A DNA stretch of 38,378 bases from a virus: IMG/VR virus record IMGVR_UViG_3300034789_000724, positions 1 through 38,378 of that record. One strand, 5' to 3'. Both the position numbers and the translations under genes were made by a program. Shown in pieces: positions 31,550 to 38,378 of this stretch (positions are counted from its first letter, which is position 1; each line of letters opens with the position of its first letter). The notes beneath the pieces are model-generated. The model was not told the DNA's origin, did not search any database, and saw nothing but the letters and a program-made list of their open reading frames with translations.

Positions 31550-32170
31550 TCAAGAACGATTACCCCATTGAATATCAGGGTATGCTTTAGAGACTACATC
31601 TTTAGTAATCTTATACTTTGTTTCAAGTTTTTTATCTTTAATCAAGCATACAATCTCAGCTTCAAGTGGATGAAGACCTTGAAGAAGGTTGATAAACATA
31701 GTCTCTTTACGAAGAGAACTCAGTGCATCATTACCACCTTTTACAAAATTATAAAACTTTGTATACTCTTTACGAAGAGATGTCTGACCTTGATCTTGAG
31801 AACCAAGTGAACGACTTCCCATTTCACCCATTTTTTCTACAGCATCTGCAATCTTTTCAGAAAGAGTGCCCTTGAAAGAATCCATCTCATCTACAGCAGC
31901 ATATGGAACATCTCCTGCAGGAAGAATAGAAACTACACTTTCATCATAGTTCCAGATGAAGATAGTTTTCAAACAAGGATGGGAGTACTTTTGAAGTACT
32001 TCTACTTTTTTAGCAGAACTACGCTGCTTCCCACACAAATCAAAAATCTCAAAGATAAAAGGATTTGCAGGGAGGTCGGGAATAGATTGACTCTTTCTTG
32101 CAATTGTTTTTGGTTTTGAAGTAGTTGTCTTTTTTCTATTCGTTGATGTCGTCTTCTTCGCTGTCGTCAT
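31550..32170 (-). CDS. DUF6433 family protein, 206 aa
   Basis: Start chosen at ATG 32170 (MTTAKKTTSTNRKK), which overlaps the upstream gene by 35 bp. After a basic Thr/Lys-rich tail, IFEIFDLCGKQRSSAKKVEV, HPCLKTIFIWNYDESV, SILPAGDVPY, LRKETMFINLLQGLHPLEAE and IVCLIKDKKL follow the DUF6433 pattern known from marine T4-like phages. Biochemical function unknown; T4-like phages keep it next to early/middle genes. Confidence 0.7.
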   Translation of the reverse strand: MTTAKKTTSTNRKKTTTSKPKTIARKSQSIPDLPANPFIFEIFDLCGKQRSSAKKVEVLQKYSHPCLKTIFIWNYDESVVSILPAGDVPYAAVDEMDSFKGTLSEKIADAVEKMGEMGSRSLGSQDQGQTSLRKEYTKFYNFVKGGNDALSSLRKETMFINLLQGLHPLEAEIVCLIKDKKLETKYKITKDVVSKAYPDIQWGNRS

Positions 32171-32363
32171 AATAGTTTTCAAAATTAAATGCAATAACCT
32201 CATCTGGAATCAGGTTGCCCTGATTATCAAACATTTCGGGGTGAGGTCTTGGTACTTCCCGATAATTCATCATATATTCTCTAGCAGTCCAACCTCCAAT
32301 TAGTCCCACTACAAGAAACAGGATGGTCAAAAATGAACCAAAGACTAAACTTACTGCTAACAT
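32136..32363 (-). CDS. Small membrane-anchored protein, 75 aa
   Basis: An N-terminal transmembrane helix (VSLVFGSFLTILFLVVGLIG) followed by WTAREYMMNYREVPRPHPEM and an acidic end (YYDDSEEDDINE). GAGGT ribosome site 10 bases upstream. A family with this layout (helix, then HPEMFD-type motif, then acidic tail) is widely conserved in T4-like cyanophages; function unknown, probably inner membrane. Confidence 0.7.
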   Translation of the reverse strand: MLAVSLVFGSFLTILFLVVGLIGGWTAREYMMNYREVPRPHPEMFDNQGNLIPDEVIAFNFENYYDDSEEDDINE

Positions 32364-32381
32364 TGCTCTTACCTCTGGGAA

Positions 32382-32603
32382 CTAACTTTTTTTCCTCAAT
32401 TGAAAGGAAAATTCGAAGTAGATAGTTACTTCCCGTTTGAAGAAGCAAACCATCTTTTCAAAAATTATATGAAATGGTTTAGATTGCCTCTTCCCTCCAT
32501 TAAGAATAAGTTCAACCCCACGATTGACTTCACGGGTGGTAGTTTTATTTATGTCTTGATTAGATAACTTTTTCTTCTCTGAGAAACTGAATGGTGTCAA
32601 CAC
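32382..32603 (-). other. Unresolved 73-codon frame in a 196-bp gap
   Basis: Between the 75 aa membrane protein and glutaredoxin, a 73-codon minus frame starts at ATG 32603 and overlaps glutaredoxin by 44 bp. It reads MLTPFSFSEKKKLSNQDINK then EVNRGVELILNGGKRQSKPF. There is no good ribosome site. The stretch also contains an inverted repeat (AAACCAT ... ATGGTTT around 32448-32481). I see no recognised family and cannot tell whether this is a gene or leader/intergenic DNA. Confidence 0.25.
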
Positions 32604-32796
32604 ATCCTCCTAGTTTTTTATCATCACAAAGAACTTGTGGAAAAGTAGAACCTTTTCCAAATTTATCATAGAATTCTTGACCTGTAAAATCTCTGCCAAG
32701 TTTATACTCAACAAACTGATTACCAGTCATCTCTAACACCGACATTACTTTATAGCAATATGGACATCCATTTTTGGAATATACTAAAAATTTCAT
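32560..32796 (-). CDS. Glutaredoxin, 78 aa
   Basis: Active site CPYC near residue 11 (KNGCPYCYKVM), the TFPQV cis-proline segment near 52 and the GGCVDTIQF glutathione-binding region near 63 make a complete small glutaredoxin fold. Likely keeps ribonucleotide reductase or other phage enzymes reduced (like T4 nrdC). Lies just downstream of the carbamoyltransferase with 4 bp between them. Confidence 0.9.
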   Translation of the reverse strand: MKFLVYSKNGCPYCYKVMSVLEMTGNQFVEYKLGRDFTGQEFYDKFGKGSTFPQVLCDDKKLGGCVDTIQFLREEKVI

Positions 32797-32800
32797 AAGA

Positions 32801-34483
32801 TTACTGTTTTACTACAAGATAGTTACCAATCACAAGATAATCCAAATCGATGTTTTTAAAGGTTTTAACCGCATCCTTTGGAGTTTCTACGATTGGTTGA
32901 CCATTATCATTGAAAGATGTATTGAGGAGAACTGGGCATTCAGTCTTCTCATTATATTTTTGTAGGAGTGTGGTAACTTCTGGATGCAACTTCTTATTCA
33001 CAGTCTGAATTCTACAAGAGAAATCCTTGTGTGTAATTGCACCGAGTTTCTTTCTTTGATGTGGTTTTACAACTAAAGAGTATAGCATATATTCATTCGG
33101 ATATGTATCCATGAAGTATTCATCTTGATATTCCTCAAGCATAATACCTGCGAACGGACGCCATTCCTCTCTGTGTTTGATGCGAGTATTTATTGTCTCC
33201 TTATTCTTCTTTGGTGTGGGATTCATAAGGATAGACCTAGAACCAAGTGCTCTTGGACCAAACTCTGAACGGTTCTGGAACCAACCAACAATCTTATTCT
33301 CGGCAAGAACATTTACAGTCTTATCACACAATTCCTCAAAGGTATCAAACTTCTTATACTCAATGCCCTCAAGTGCTTCCTCAATCTCTTCATCACTATA
33401 AGTGCGTCCGAGAAGTGAAATGTTATGTGGAAGAGTTACCTTTTCTTTTGCCTTGAATGCACCATAACAAGCTGCACCGAATGAAAGTCCTGTATCATCA
33501 GGGAATGGTGGAATGTGCATGTTCTTTGCAATATCATTCTTACGAAGAACAGAGTTTGCAAGGATGTTAAGGAATACTCCACCGGCAAGGCAAAGATTAT
33601 CCTCAATATACCCTTGTTCTTTGAGTTGCTTCATCCATTCAAGCATTGCATTTTCAAAGTTATATTGAAGTTGCTTTGCTTTATTTTCGGCAGAAAGATT
33701 ACCATAATTAAAATCACGACCAGGTAAAGACTCCAGTGCTACTTGTGGAATTCCCTCAAAGTGAAGTCTCCAATCTTTCTTGGGTTCTTTTATATTTCCA
33801 TAAGCAGAAAGACCCATCACCTTACCACAGAATGTTTCACGATACTTTGGATCAGTAAGTTCAATTGGTTTTTGTACCATCTGGGTGTAGATATTATACG
33901 CCCACATCCAATAGTAATTTCCAAAATTATTAGTCATTGGAATACCAGGATAATACTTGAAGACACCTTTCTCTTTATTGAAGTATCCAAATGAATGATT
34001 CTCACAAGCAAAGACATTTCCTGTGGTATCAAACAGGACAGAACCAGCATTATCTAATGTAATGAAAGATCCTTCGTTATGATCACATGAAAATACGGAA
34101 GAATATGCATGGCACATATGGTGCGATACAATCTCTACCTTTGCTTTTGGAAAATATCTTTTAACTTTCTTTTCAATAGTTTTATTGATGTAATTCTTAT
34201 AGAAATTTTGATTAGCCATCGATGGAACAATGACTACATCAATATCTTCTTTAGAAAGATTGCCTGTAGATAGACAATATTCTACTGACTTACGCGGAAA
34301 ATTTCCATCATATTTAATACCACTGAGTCGTTCTTCACTAATACTAACAACATGATTTCCATCAGAAAATAGGGACACACTAGCACCATGCGTCCAACTA
34401 TCATTCATCTGCTCACGAAGTTTTGGATTGTCTGAAATTAGAACATTCCAACCAATCGCACCATAAAGTCCAATAACATTCAT
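32801..34483 (-). CDS. NodU/CmcH-type carbamoyltransferase, 560 aa
   Basis: N-terminal Kae1-like domain: GASVSLFSDGNHVVSISEER, SGIKYDGNFPRKSVEYCL, metal-binding HHMCHA (H-x3-H) near 120, FITLDNAGS. C-terminal YrdC-like part: NRSEFGPRALGSRSILMNP near 408 and EEWRPFAGIML; LNTSFNDNGQPIVETP near 525 is the conserved end. Transfers a carbamoyl group from carbamoyl phosphate, via carbamoyl-AMP, to a hydroxyl group of a sugar or other small substrate. Common in cyanophages with unknown substrate. 1-base overlap with the GT9-like gene, so the two probably work on the same glycan. Confidence 0.9.
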   Translation of the reverse strand: MNVIGLYGAIGWNVLISDNPKLREQMNDSWTHGASVSLFSDGNHVVSISEERLSGIKYDGNFPRKSVEYCLSTGNLSKEDIDVVIVPSMANQNFYKNYINKTIEKKVKRYFPKAKVEIVSHHMCHAYSSVFSCDHNEGSFITLDNAGSVLFDTTGNVFACENHSFGYFNKEKGVFKYYPGIPMTNNFGNYYWMWAYNIYTQMVQKPIELTDPKYRETFCGKVMGLSAYGNIKEPKKDWRLHFEGIPQVALESLPGRDFNYGNLSAENKAKQLQYNFENAMLEWMKQLKEQGYIEDNLCLAGGVFLNILANSVLRKNDIAKNMHIPPFPDDTGLSFGAACYGAFKAKEKVTLPHNISLLGRTYSDEEIEEALEGIEYKKFDTFEELCDKTVNVLAENKIVGWFQNRSEFGPRALGSRSILMNPTPKKNKETINTRIKHREEWRPFAGIMLEEYQDEYFMDTYPNEYMLYSLVVKPHQRKKLGAITHKDFSCRIQTVNKKLHPEVTTLLQKYNEKTECPVLLNTSFNDNGQPIVETPKDAVKTFKNIDLDYLVIGNYLVVKQ

Positions 34484-35379
34484 TAGCCAACTGCTTCTAT
34501 AATTTTATCAAAATCAAAGATTTCTTCATCCTCATCTACATAAGGATACTCTGCTTCCACTCCCATGAAATCAAAGTCAAACAAATAACTATTTGGAAGT
34601 TTAAAATTAGCAGGTTTTTCTGCCTGGATATTCGTGTGCATATCCCACCCAAATACCTTTGGACTTGTTCCGTTCCACAGAACAACTGAAGGAAGTTTGA
34701 GTGCTGCTGCTGCGTGTTGTAAGCAACTATCAATAAGAATTCTCTTATCGCTATGAAGAAGAGTACTAACAAGTTCCATGTTAGACATGGGATCTTGAAT
34801 AACTTCTACTCCATCTAATGCTTCACTAGATGCTTTCTTTACCTGAAAGATATGATAATCATCAGCATAATGATCGACAATCTTTTGTGCTAATACAACA
34901 GGCATATCACGAGCCCACAAATATGGTCTCTGTTCATTGTACATTCCACCATTAGTCTGAATAACCATGATGGGTTTACCGTTAGCACGACCAGTCCAAA
35001 ATTCTTTTGCTAATTTTCTTTGCAAAGGATTGAACTTAATATCAGGCATTTCTCCACGATATTTCAGATCATACATCTTAGTCCAAGACTTCACAAGAGG
35101 TAGTTTCTTATGAATATGATCTGTAGTATAGTATGGTTCATTATGAAAAATCAGAGAGTCCTGATTCTCCACATAAGTTTGATAGAAGTAACTGGTATTA
35201 CCAATTTGATACACTCTATCAACAAACGGGAGATTTTGAAATATTTCTGGCCAAGCACAAACAACTACAAGCTGCCTGCCTGGATGATTATTCTTGATGC
35301 ACTTGGCTACTGCTGTTGCGGCAATGTGTTTTCCAAACCCACCTTGAACATGAAATATAGAATAACTAGTTTTTGCCAT
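34483..35379 (-). CDS. Glycosyltransferase family 9-like (heptosyltransferase-like), 298 aa
   Basis: Starts SIFHVQGGFGKHIAATAVAK, the G-G-x-G-K/D loop at the N-terminus of GT9/GT-B enzymes, then LVVVCAWPEIFQNLPFVDRV. The C-terminal donor-binding part has RILIDSCLQHAAAALKLPSV, VVLWNGTSPKVFGW and a Tyr/Asp/Glu-rich end. GT9 enzymes add heptose or related sugars to LPS cores and other glycans. With carbamoyltransferase and sulfotransferase it forms a glycan-modification set in this phage. Donor and acceptor unknown. Confidence 0.75.
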   Translation of the reverse strand: MAKTSYSIFHVQGGFGKHIAATAVAKCIKNNHPGRQLVVVCAWPEIFQNLPFVDRVYQIGNTSYFYQTYVENQDSLIFHNEPYYTTDHIHKKLPLVKSWTKMYDLKYRGEMPDIKFNPLQRKLAKEFWTGRANGKPIMVIQTNGGMYNEQRPYLWARDMPVVLAQKIVDHYADDYHIFQVKKASSEALDGVEVIQDPMSNMELVSTLLHSDKRILIDSCLQHAAAALKLPSVVLWNGTSPKVFGWDMHTNIQAEKPANFKLPNSYLFDFDFMGVEAEYPYVDEDEEIFDFDKIIEAVG

Positions 35380-35382
35380 AAA

Positions 35383-35727
35383 TTACCAAGGATTTGCTTT
35401 ACTTACCGTAGGTGGAGCAGGAGGATTAAGAACAGAATTGATCCATGCAGAATGTCCTGTCTGACATCTAGTTTCTACATCAGATAAAGTTGAAAGCCAA
35501 CCCAATACTGTAGCTTCTGTTAAATCTGCAAAGGCAACGAATCCTTCATCAGTATTAGAAACTCCATCAGTATTCAACTCAAAGTTCTCATTAGACTCGA
35601 TAGATGTCTCTTCTTGGTTAGAATCATCATAAGAGGAAAATTGTACTTCTACTCTAGAAACAATATCGGTGCCACCAGAATTTAATACCTCAAGATTTAC
35701 AATGGATCTTGAATGTTGAATCGCCAT
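35383..35727 (-). CDS. DUF7936-like small protein, 114 aa
   Basis: Start chosen at ATG 35727 (MAIQHSRSIVNLEVLNSGG). The N-terminal half is beta-rich; the C-terminal VAFADLTEATVLGWLSTL, then NPPAPPTVSKANPW follows the DUF7936 pattern (ADLTEA-x-V-x-GW ... P-W end) of small phage structural-region proteins. A late motif CTAAATA precedes it by about 27 bp. Probably a virion-associated or accessory protein (inferred); 3 bp from the GT9-like gene. Confidence 0.6.
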   Translation of the reverse strand: MAIQHSRSIVNLEVLNSGGTDIVSRVEVQFSSYDDSNQEETSIESNENFELNTDGVSNTDEGFVAFADLTEATVLGWLSTLSDVETRCQTGHSAWINSVLNPPAPPTVSKANPW

Positions 35728-35752
35728 TTTTATTAGTGTTGTCGTAACTTTT

Positions 35753-36583
35753 CTATTTAGATAACCAAAACTCCATCTGTTTTTTATTCTCCTCATAAAG
35801 AGCAATAATTTCTTTAGGGAGTGCAGACTCTGGCGATGTAGAAGTTTTTTCTAATTTAGAACGAACTTCATGCATATCACCTAATCCATATGTGTTAAGG
35901 TCATTCTCTCTATGAGTATTAGAGAGACCATCAAATGTATGCTCATAATGTTCTTCTCCTAAGAAGTCATAGATATCCTCCATAACTTGCTCGGGATTAC
36001 TCACCATATCATTATAGTCTATAAAATGCATTTTGTCACGCATGTTCTGTTCAAGTCCTAACTTGACTGCATTCAGTGACTCATACACTATACCATCAGG
36101 ATTTAACAGATGCATACATCGATTATAATCATTAATTGGTTGATTTGTTTTCACCAAATACTCATCAACAAAATTAATTCTATCCTGTCCTTCTTGAAAA
36201 GGATTACGATGAATCATTGAAAGAATGGACGTGAGAATCTCATCTACTCGACGAACGGGAACAAGAATCTTTGCCTGCTGTTTAATGTATTGTTCAATAT
36301 ATGGGACTCTTGCAGTCCATGCACGATTCTTATCAAAGACAATAGGTTTTTCTACATCACTGTAGAAATGGTGAGGGACACTACCAATAAGTTCTATCAC
36401 TTGGTCTGGTTTTGGATATCCAGTATAAAGTTCATTAGAAGTAAAATTCTCTTCCAGTGCATACATTGCACCAAGCACAGGACTTGATGGACCAGAATAA
36501 AATCTTGGATTTTGATTTAGGATAGACGAAAGCAAGGTACTACCCGATCTGGGTAGTCCAGCCATGAAATAAAATGTCTTCAT
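35753..36583 (-). CDS. Sulfotransferase family protein, 276 aa
   Basis: Near the N-terminus FYFMAGLPRSGSTLLSSIL is the 5'-phosphosulfate loop that binds PAPS. The KILVPVRRVDEILTS-ILSMI segment near 105 is the 3'-phosphate-binding block with the R-x-x-(D/S) motif. Later regions are typical of cyanophage sulfotransferases (FIDYNDMVSNPEQVMEDIYD). Transfers sulfate from PAPS to a hydroxyl or amine, probably on a glycan; target unknown. Its stop is embedded in the late motif that serves the next gene. Confidence 0.88.
   Translation of the reverse strand: MKTFYFMAGLPRSGSTLLSSILNQNPRFYSGPSSPVLGAMYALEENFTSNELYTGYPKPDQVIELIGSVPHHFYSDVEKPIVFDKNRAWTARVPYIEQYIKQQAKILVPVRRVDEILTSILSMIHRNPFQEGQDRINFVDEYLVKTNQPINDYNRCMHLLNPDGIVYESLNAVKLGLEQNMRDKMHFIDYNDMVSNPEQVMEDIYDFLGEEHYEHTFDGLSNTHRENDLNTYGLGDMHEVRSKLEKTSTSPESALPKEIIALYEENKKQMEFWLSK
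35754..35760 (-). promoter_or_regulatory. Late promoter motif CTAAATA before the DUF7936-like gene
   Basis: CTAAATA followed by G; the TAG stop of the sulfotransferase gene overlaps it. About 27 bp upstream of the ATG at 35727. Confidence 0.5.
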
Positions 36584-36596
36584 TTAAATTTGTAAA

Positions 36597-36740
36597 TCAA
36601 CAATCAACTGCTCTGATATCAGTCGCATTAATAGACTCAAGATCAATTGTATGTAAAAGGATGTGAGCTTCTGGTTCTGTTACTTCTTTACTGAGTGTCA
36701 CCCAGTTACCTTCTACAAAAATTTCTACGTTTTTTTCCAT
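36597..36740 (-). CDS. Small protein, 47 aa
   Basis: MEKNVEIFVEGNWVTLSKEV, TEPEAHILLHTIDLESINAT, ending DIRAVDC. Starts at ATG 36740, 17 bp after a GATAAATA late motif. Its stop is 13 bp before the sulfotransferase start. No family recognised; acidic, soluble. Confidence 0.55.
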   Translation of the reverse strand: MEKNVEIFVEGNWVTLSKEVTEPEAHILLHTIDLESINATDIRAVDC

Positions 36741-36756
36741 AATTAAATTTTTTTAC

Positions 36757-36764
36757 TATTTATC
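36757..36764 (-). promoter_or_regulatory. Late promoter motif GATAAATA
   Basis: GATAAATA, the closest match to the T4 late consensus in this window, overlaps the TAA stop of the adhesin gene and lies 17 bp before the 47 aa gene. It probably drives the sulfotransferase-glycosyltransferase-carbamoyltransferase set late in infection. Confidence 0.55.
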
Positions 36765-38378
36765 CACCATTAAAAGCACCAAAAGGACCGAATACTCCAT
36801 TAGTATAGTAACGTGTAATAAAAGAACCTATTCCAGCAATCGGAACTTTGTTTACTAGATTTGTAGTATTCCATGTGATAGATGTTCCGTTTCTAGGAAA
36901 TCTATAAAATTCCATGAATCTACCATTATTATGCATTCCTACCATATCTCCATTTGGCATAACAACTACATTAAATAATGATTTAGTTGTTCCACTATAT
37001 TGTGCAGTTCCTGAACTTGTCCAAGTGTAACCATTTGTTGATTCATATACAGTACTAGAACCACTACTATACACACTGTTATTAGTGTGATAAAACTTCT
37101 GGGTATCCTTATTATAAACTGGGGTTCTAATATCTCTATAGCTGGGAGAACCAATACCATTACCACTTTCTGAAACCTCTGTTGACCAAGTTATTCCATC
37201 TGATGAGGTTCTTAATTTATTACCAAACCACCATAACAACTTACCTCCGTCATAATCTGGATATGAACCCAAACATCCACCAAATGAATAAGTAAGTTGA
37301 GCAGTTTCTGTAAAATTTACACCACCATCAGTGCTCTTAAACATTCTTGATGCTGAAATACCACTACCACTATATCCTTTTGCAAGATATATTGCTGATC
37401 CTAAACCAACCGTACCATGCATATATCCACTTCCATTAGTAGAAATTCCAACGTTGTTAGTACCTGGAACACCATTTACAAGTGTTGAATTAGTCATTGC
37501 AAAAGTATTATTAAGATTGGTTGTATTAGCAGAGGCATTATAGTATAGACCACCAGACCAGTTCTGTGCTGCAATATATGACGCATAAGCAGTTGAGCTT
37601 ATACCAGCCATACTTTTTACCGAGTAAGCATAGTTTCCAGAAGTAAATGTTTGATGACTTAAGTCACTAATTTTGAATCTGTGTCCAGGTCCAGAATATC
37701 CTCTGTGATAAATGTAATCTTTAGCAATAAAAGGAGCTGTTGTTCCACTTCCATTTGTCCATGTTTGGTCATCATAAACTGTTACATCCACAAACTCATT
37801 ATTTGTTACCATATACGTTGTTTTATAAGTACTTGCCTCTTTTGTATATCCACAGAGAGCAATATATGTTTTTTCATATATTTCTACCGTAGGTTCTGTA
37901 GTACCAGTTGATGTATCATTAATTGTAATTGCAGAACTGGTTGCTAGTAATGCACCATTTCCGTCTGGTTCATTATAAATTTTAACAGTAAAAGTCTCAG
38001 TTCCTGAGTCTGTAATACTATCAGAGGTTGCAGTGATTGAGAATGAACCTGTCGAACTAGAAATACTAACAGTTCCATATGTTGACGCTAAATCAGATGC
38101 TTCTGTATCAGCACCCAAACTTACTCGATAAGTTAAAGTACCAGAAGTCATATTTGTAGTGTTTACAGTAAATGTAACACTAGATCCTTCATTCAAACTT
38201 GTGGTACTTGGAGTAATAGTTGCAGTTGGTGTAATAGAACTATCTTGTATTGTAAGTGTACTAGAAGCAACAATAGGTCCAGTTGTGCTATTAACTCTTG
38301 CTCTTACAGTAAGAGTCTCAGAACCTTCTGTAGTAAAATCATCTCTTATAGAAAGAGTGAAAGTTCCTGATGATCCAT
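36760..38378 (-). CDS. Large adhesin / tail fibre protein with Ig/Calx-beta-like and BNR-like repeats (N-terminus beyond window)
   Basis: The frame stays open to the right edge, so the true start lies outside; a TTG at 38196 is only an internal codon. The visible N-terminal part has repeats of Calx-beta/Ig-like type (GTFTLSIRDDFTTEGSETLT, SLNEGSSVTFTVNTTN, SDSITDSGTETFTVKIY). From about the middle, motifs of the BNR/sialidase-like beta-propeller class follow (MFKSTDGGVNF, RTSSDGITWS, YESTNGYTW). Ends FGPFGAFNGG. Likely a receptor-binding or glycan-binding virion protein. No Asp-box catalytic set is provable from this part. Confidence 0.7.
   Translation of the reverse strand, partial: GSSGTFTLSIRDDFTTEGSETLTVRARVNSTTGPIVASSTLTIQDSSITPTATITPSTTSLNEGSSVTFTVNTTNMTSGTLTYRVSLGADTEASDLASTYGTVSISSSTGSFSITATSDSITDSGTETFTVKIYNEPDGNGALLATSSAITINDTSTGTTEPTVEIYEKTYIALCGYTKEASTYKTTYMVTNNEFVDVTVYDDQTWTNGSGTTAPFIAKDYIYHRGYSGPGHRFKISDLSHQTFTSGNYAYSVKSMAGISSTAYASYIAAQNWSGGLYYNASANTTNLNNTFAMTNSTLVNGVPGTNNVGISTNGSGYMHGTVGLGSAIYLAKGYSGSGISASRMFKSTDGGVNFTETAQLTYSFGGCLGSYPDYDGGKLLWWFGNKLRTSSDGITWSTEVSESGNGIGSPSYRDIRTPVYNKDTQKFYHTNNSVYSSGSSTVYESTNGYTWTSSGTAQYSGTTKSLFNVVVMPNGDMVGMHNNGRFMEFYRFPRNGTSITWNTTNLVNKVPIAGIGSFITRYYTNGVFGPFGAFNGG

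Noticed and set aside
32500-32530. Possible tRNA T-arm (GTTCAACCC)
   Set aside because: No matching T-stem, anticodon arm or acceptor stem around it. No tRNA was found elsewhere in the window by eye.
38190-38196. Start of the right-edge adhesin at 38196
   Set aside because: The codon is TTG and the frame continues upstream with the same repeat type to the window edge, so it is an internal position.
1-38378. CRISPR arrays, insertion sequences, integrase attachment sites
   Set aside because: The only tandem repeats are in-frame protein repeats; no transposase, integrase or spaced palindromic repeats are seen.

Overview
The window is a piece of a T4-like marine cyanophage genome (a cyanomyovirus of Synechococcus or Prochlorococcus). 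The evidence is a recognisable T4 core (gp4, gp5, gp26, gp32, gp33, gp48, gp53, gp59) next to genes typical of marine cyanophages: phoH, thyX, a NodU-type carbamoyltransferase, DUF4278, DUF6433, a DUF1825-like gene and an MGME1-like exonuclease. The DNA is AT-rich except for gp32, whose C/G-ending codons suggest selection for high expression, perhaps in a more GC-rich host such as Synechococcus (inference).

Layout. 1-12376 (minus): a tail-assembly-chaperone-like gene cut by the left edge, then fibre and appendage proteins, including a 2205-residue repetitive protein with a tail-collar domain and an amicyanin-like cupredoxin domain, and an 1100-residue protein with a probable beta-helix. 12399-20561 (minus): baseplate hub and tape-measure-like genes: gp5 OB-fold protein without lysozyme, gp27-like hub, a transglycosylase/M23 peptidase fusion, a coiled-coil protein, and gp26 followed by a 59-codon ORF reachable by an apparent -1 frameshift. 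20611-21483 (minus): gp54-like tube protein. 21519-24338 (plus): gp4, an unknown gene, gp48, gp53.

24300-30444 (minus): Mom-like DNA modification protein, HNH-like protein, then the replication and late-transcription set gp32, DUF1825-like, small coiled-coil protein, gp59, gp33, exonuclease, PhoH, ThyX and small genes. 30518-31093 (minus): tiny early genes (31 aa membrane peptide, DUF4278, 55 aa protein) behind a near-consensus sigma70 promoter. 31177-32363: conserved cyanophage genes of unknown function. 32560-36740 (minus): glutaredoxin, carbamoyltransferase, GT9-like glycosyltransferase, DUF7936-like protein, sulfotransferase and a 47 aa protein. This looks like a glycan-decorating cassette next to a large adhesin (36760 to the right edge) with Ig/Calx-beta-like and BNR-like repeats.

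Regulation visible in sequence: sigma70-type promoters before gp32 and the tiny early genes, a weaker one at 30466, T4-like late motifs (CTAAATA or NATAAATA) before tail, baseplate and decoration genes, and two hairpin terminators. With the small genes included, no gene-free stretch exceeds about 180 bases.

Most notable points: a U UUU UUC slippery site with a hairpin at the end of gp26 that fuses it in frame to the 59-codon ORF, matching a tape-measure chaperone arrangement; the cupredoxin domain with an intact His-Cys-His-Met set inside a tail protein; and the unstructured ATCCAA-repeat leader before gp32.
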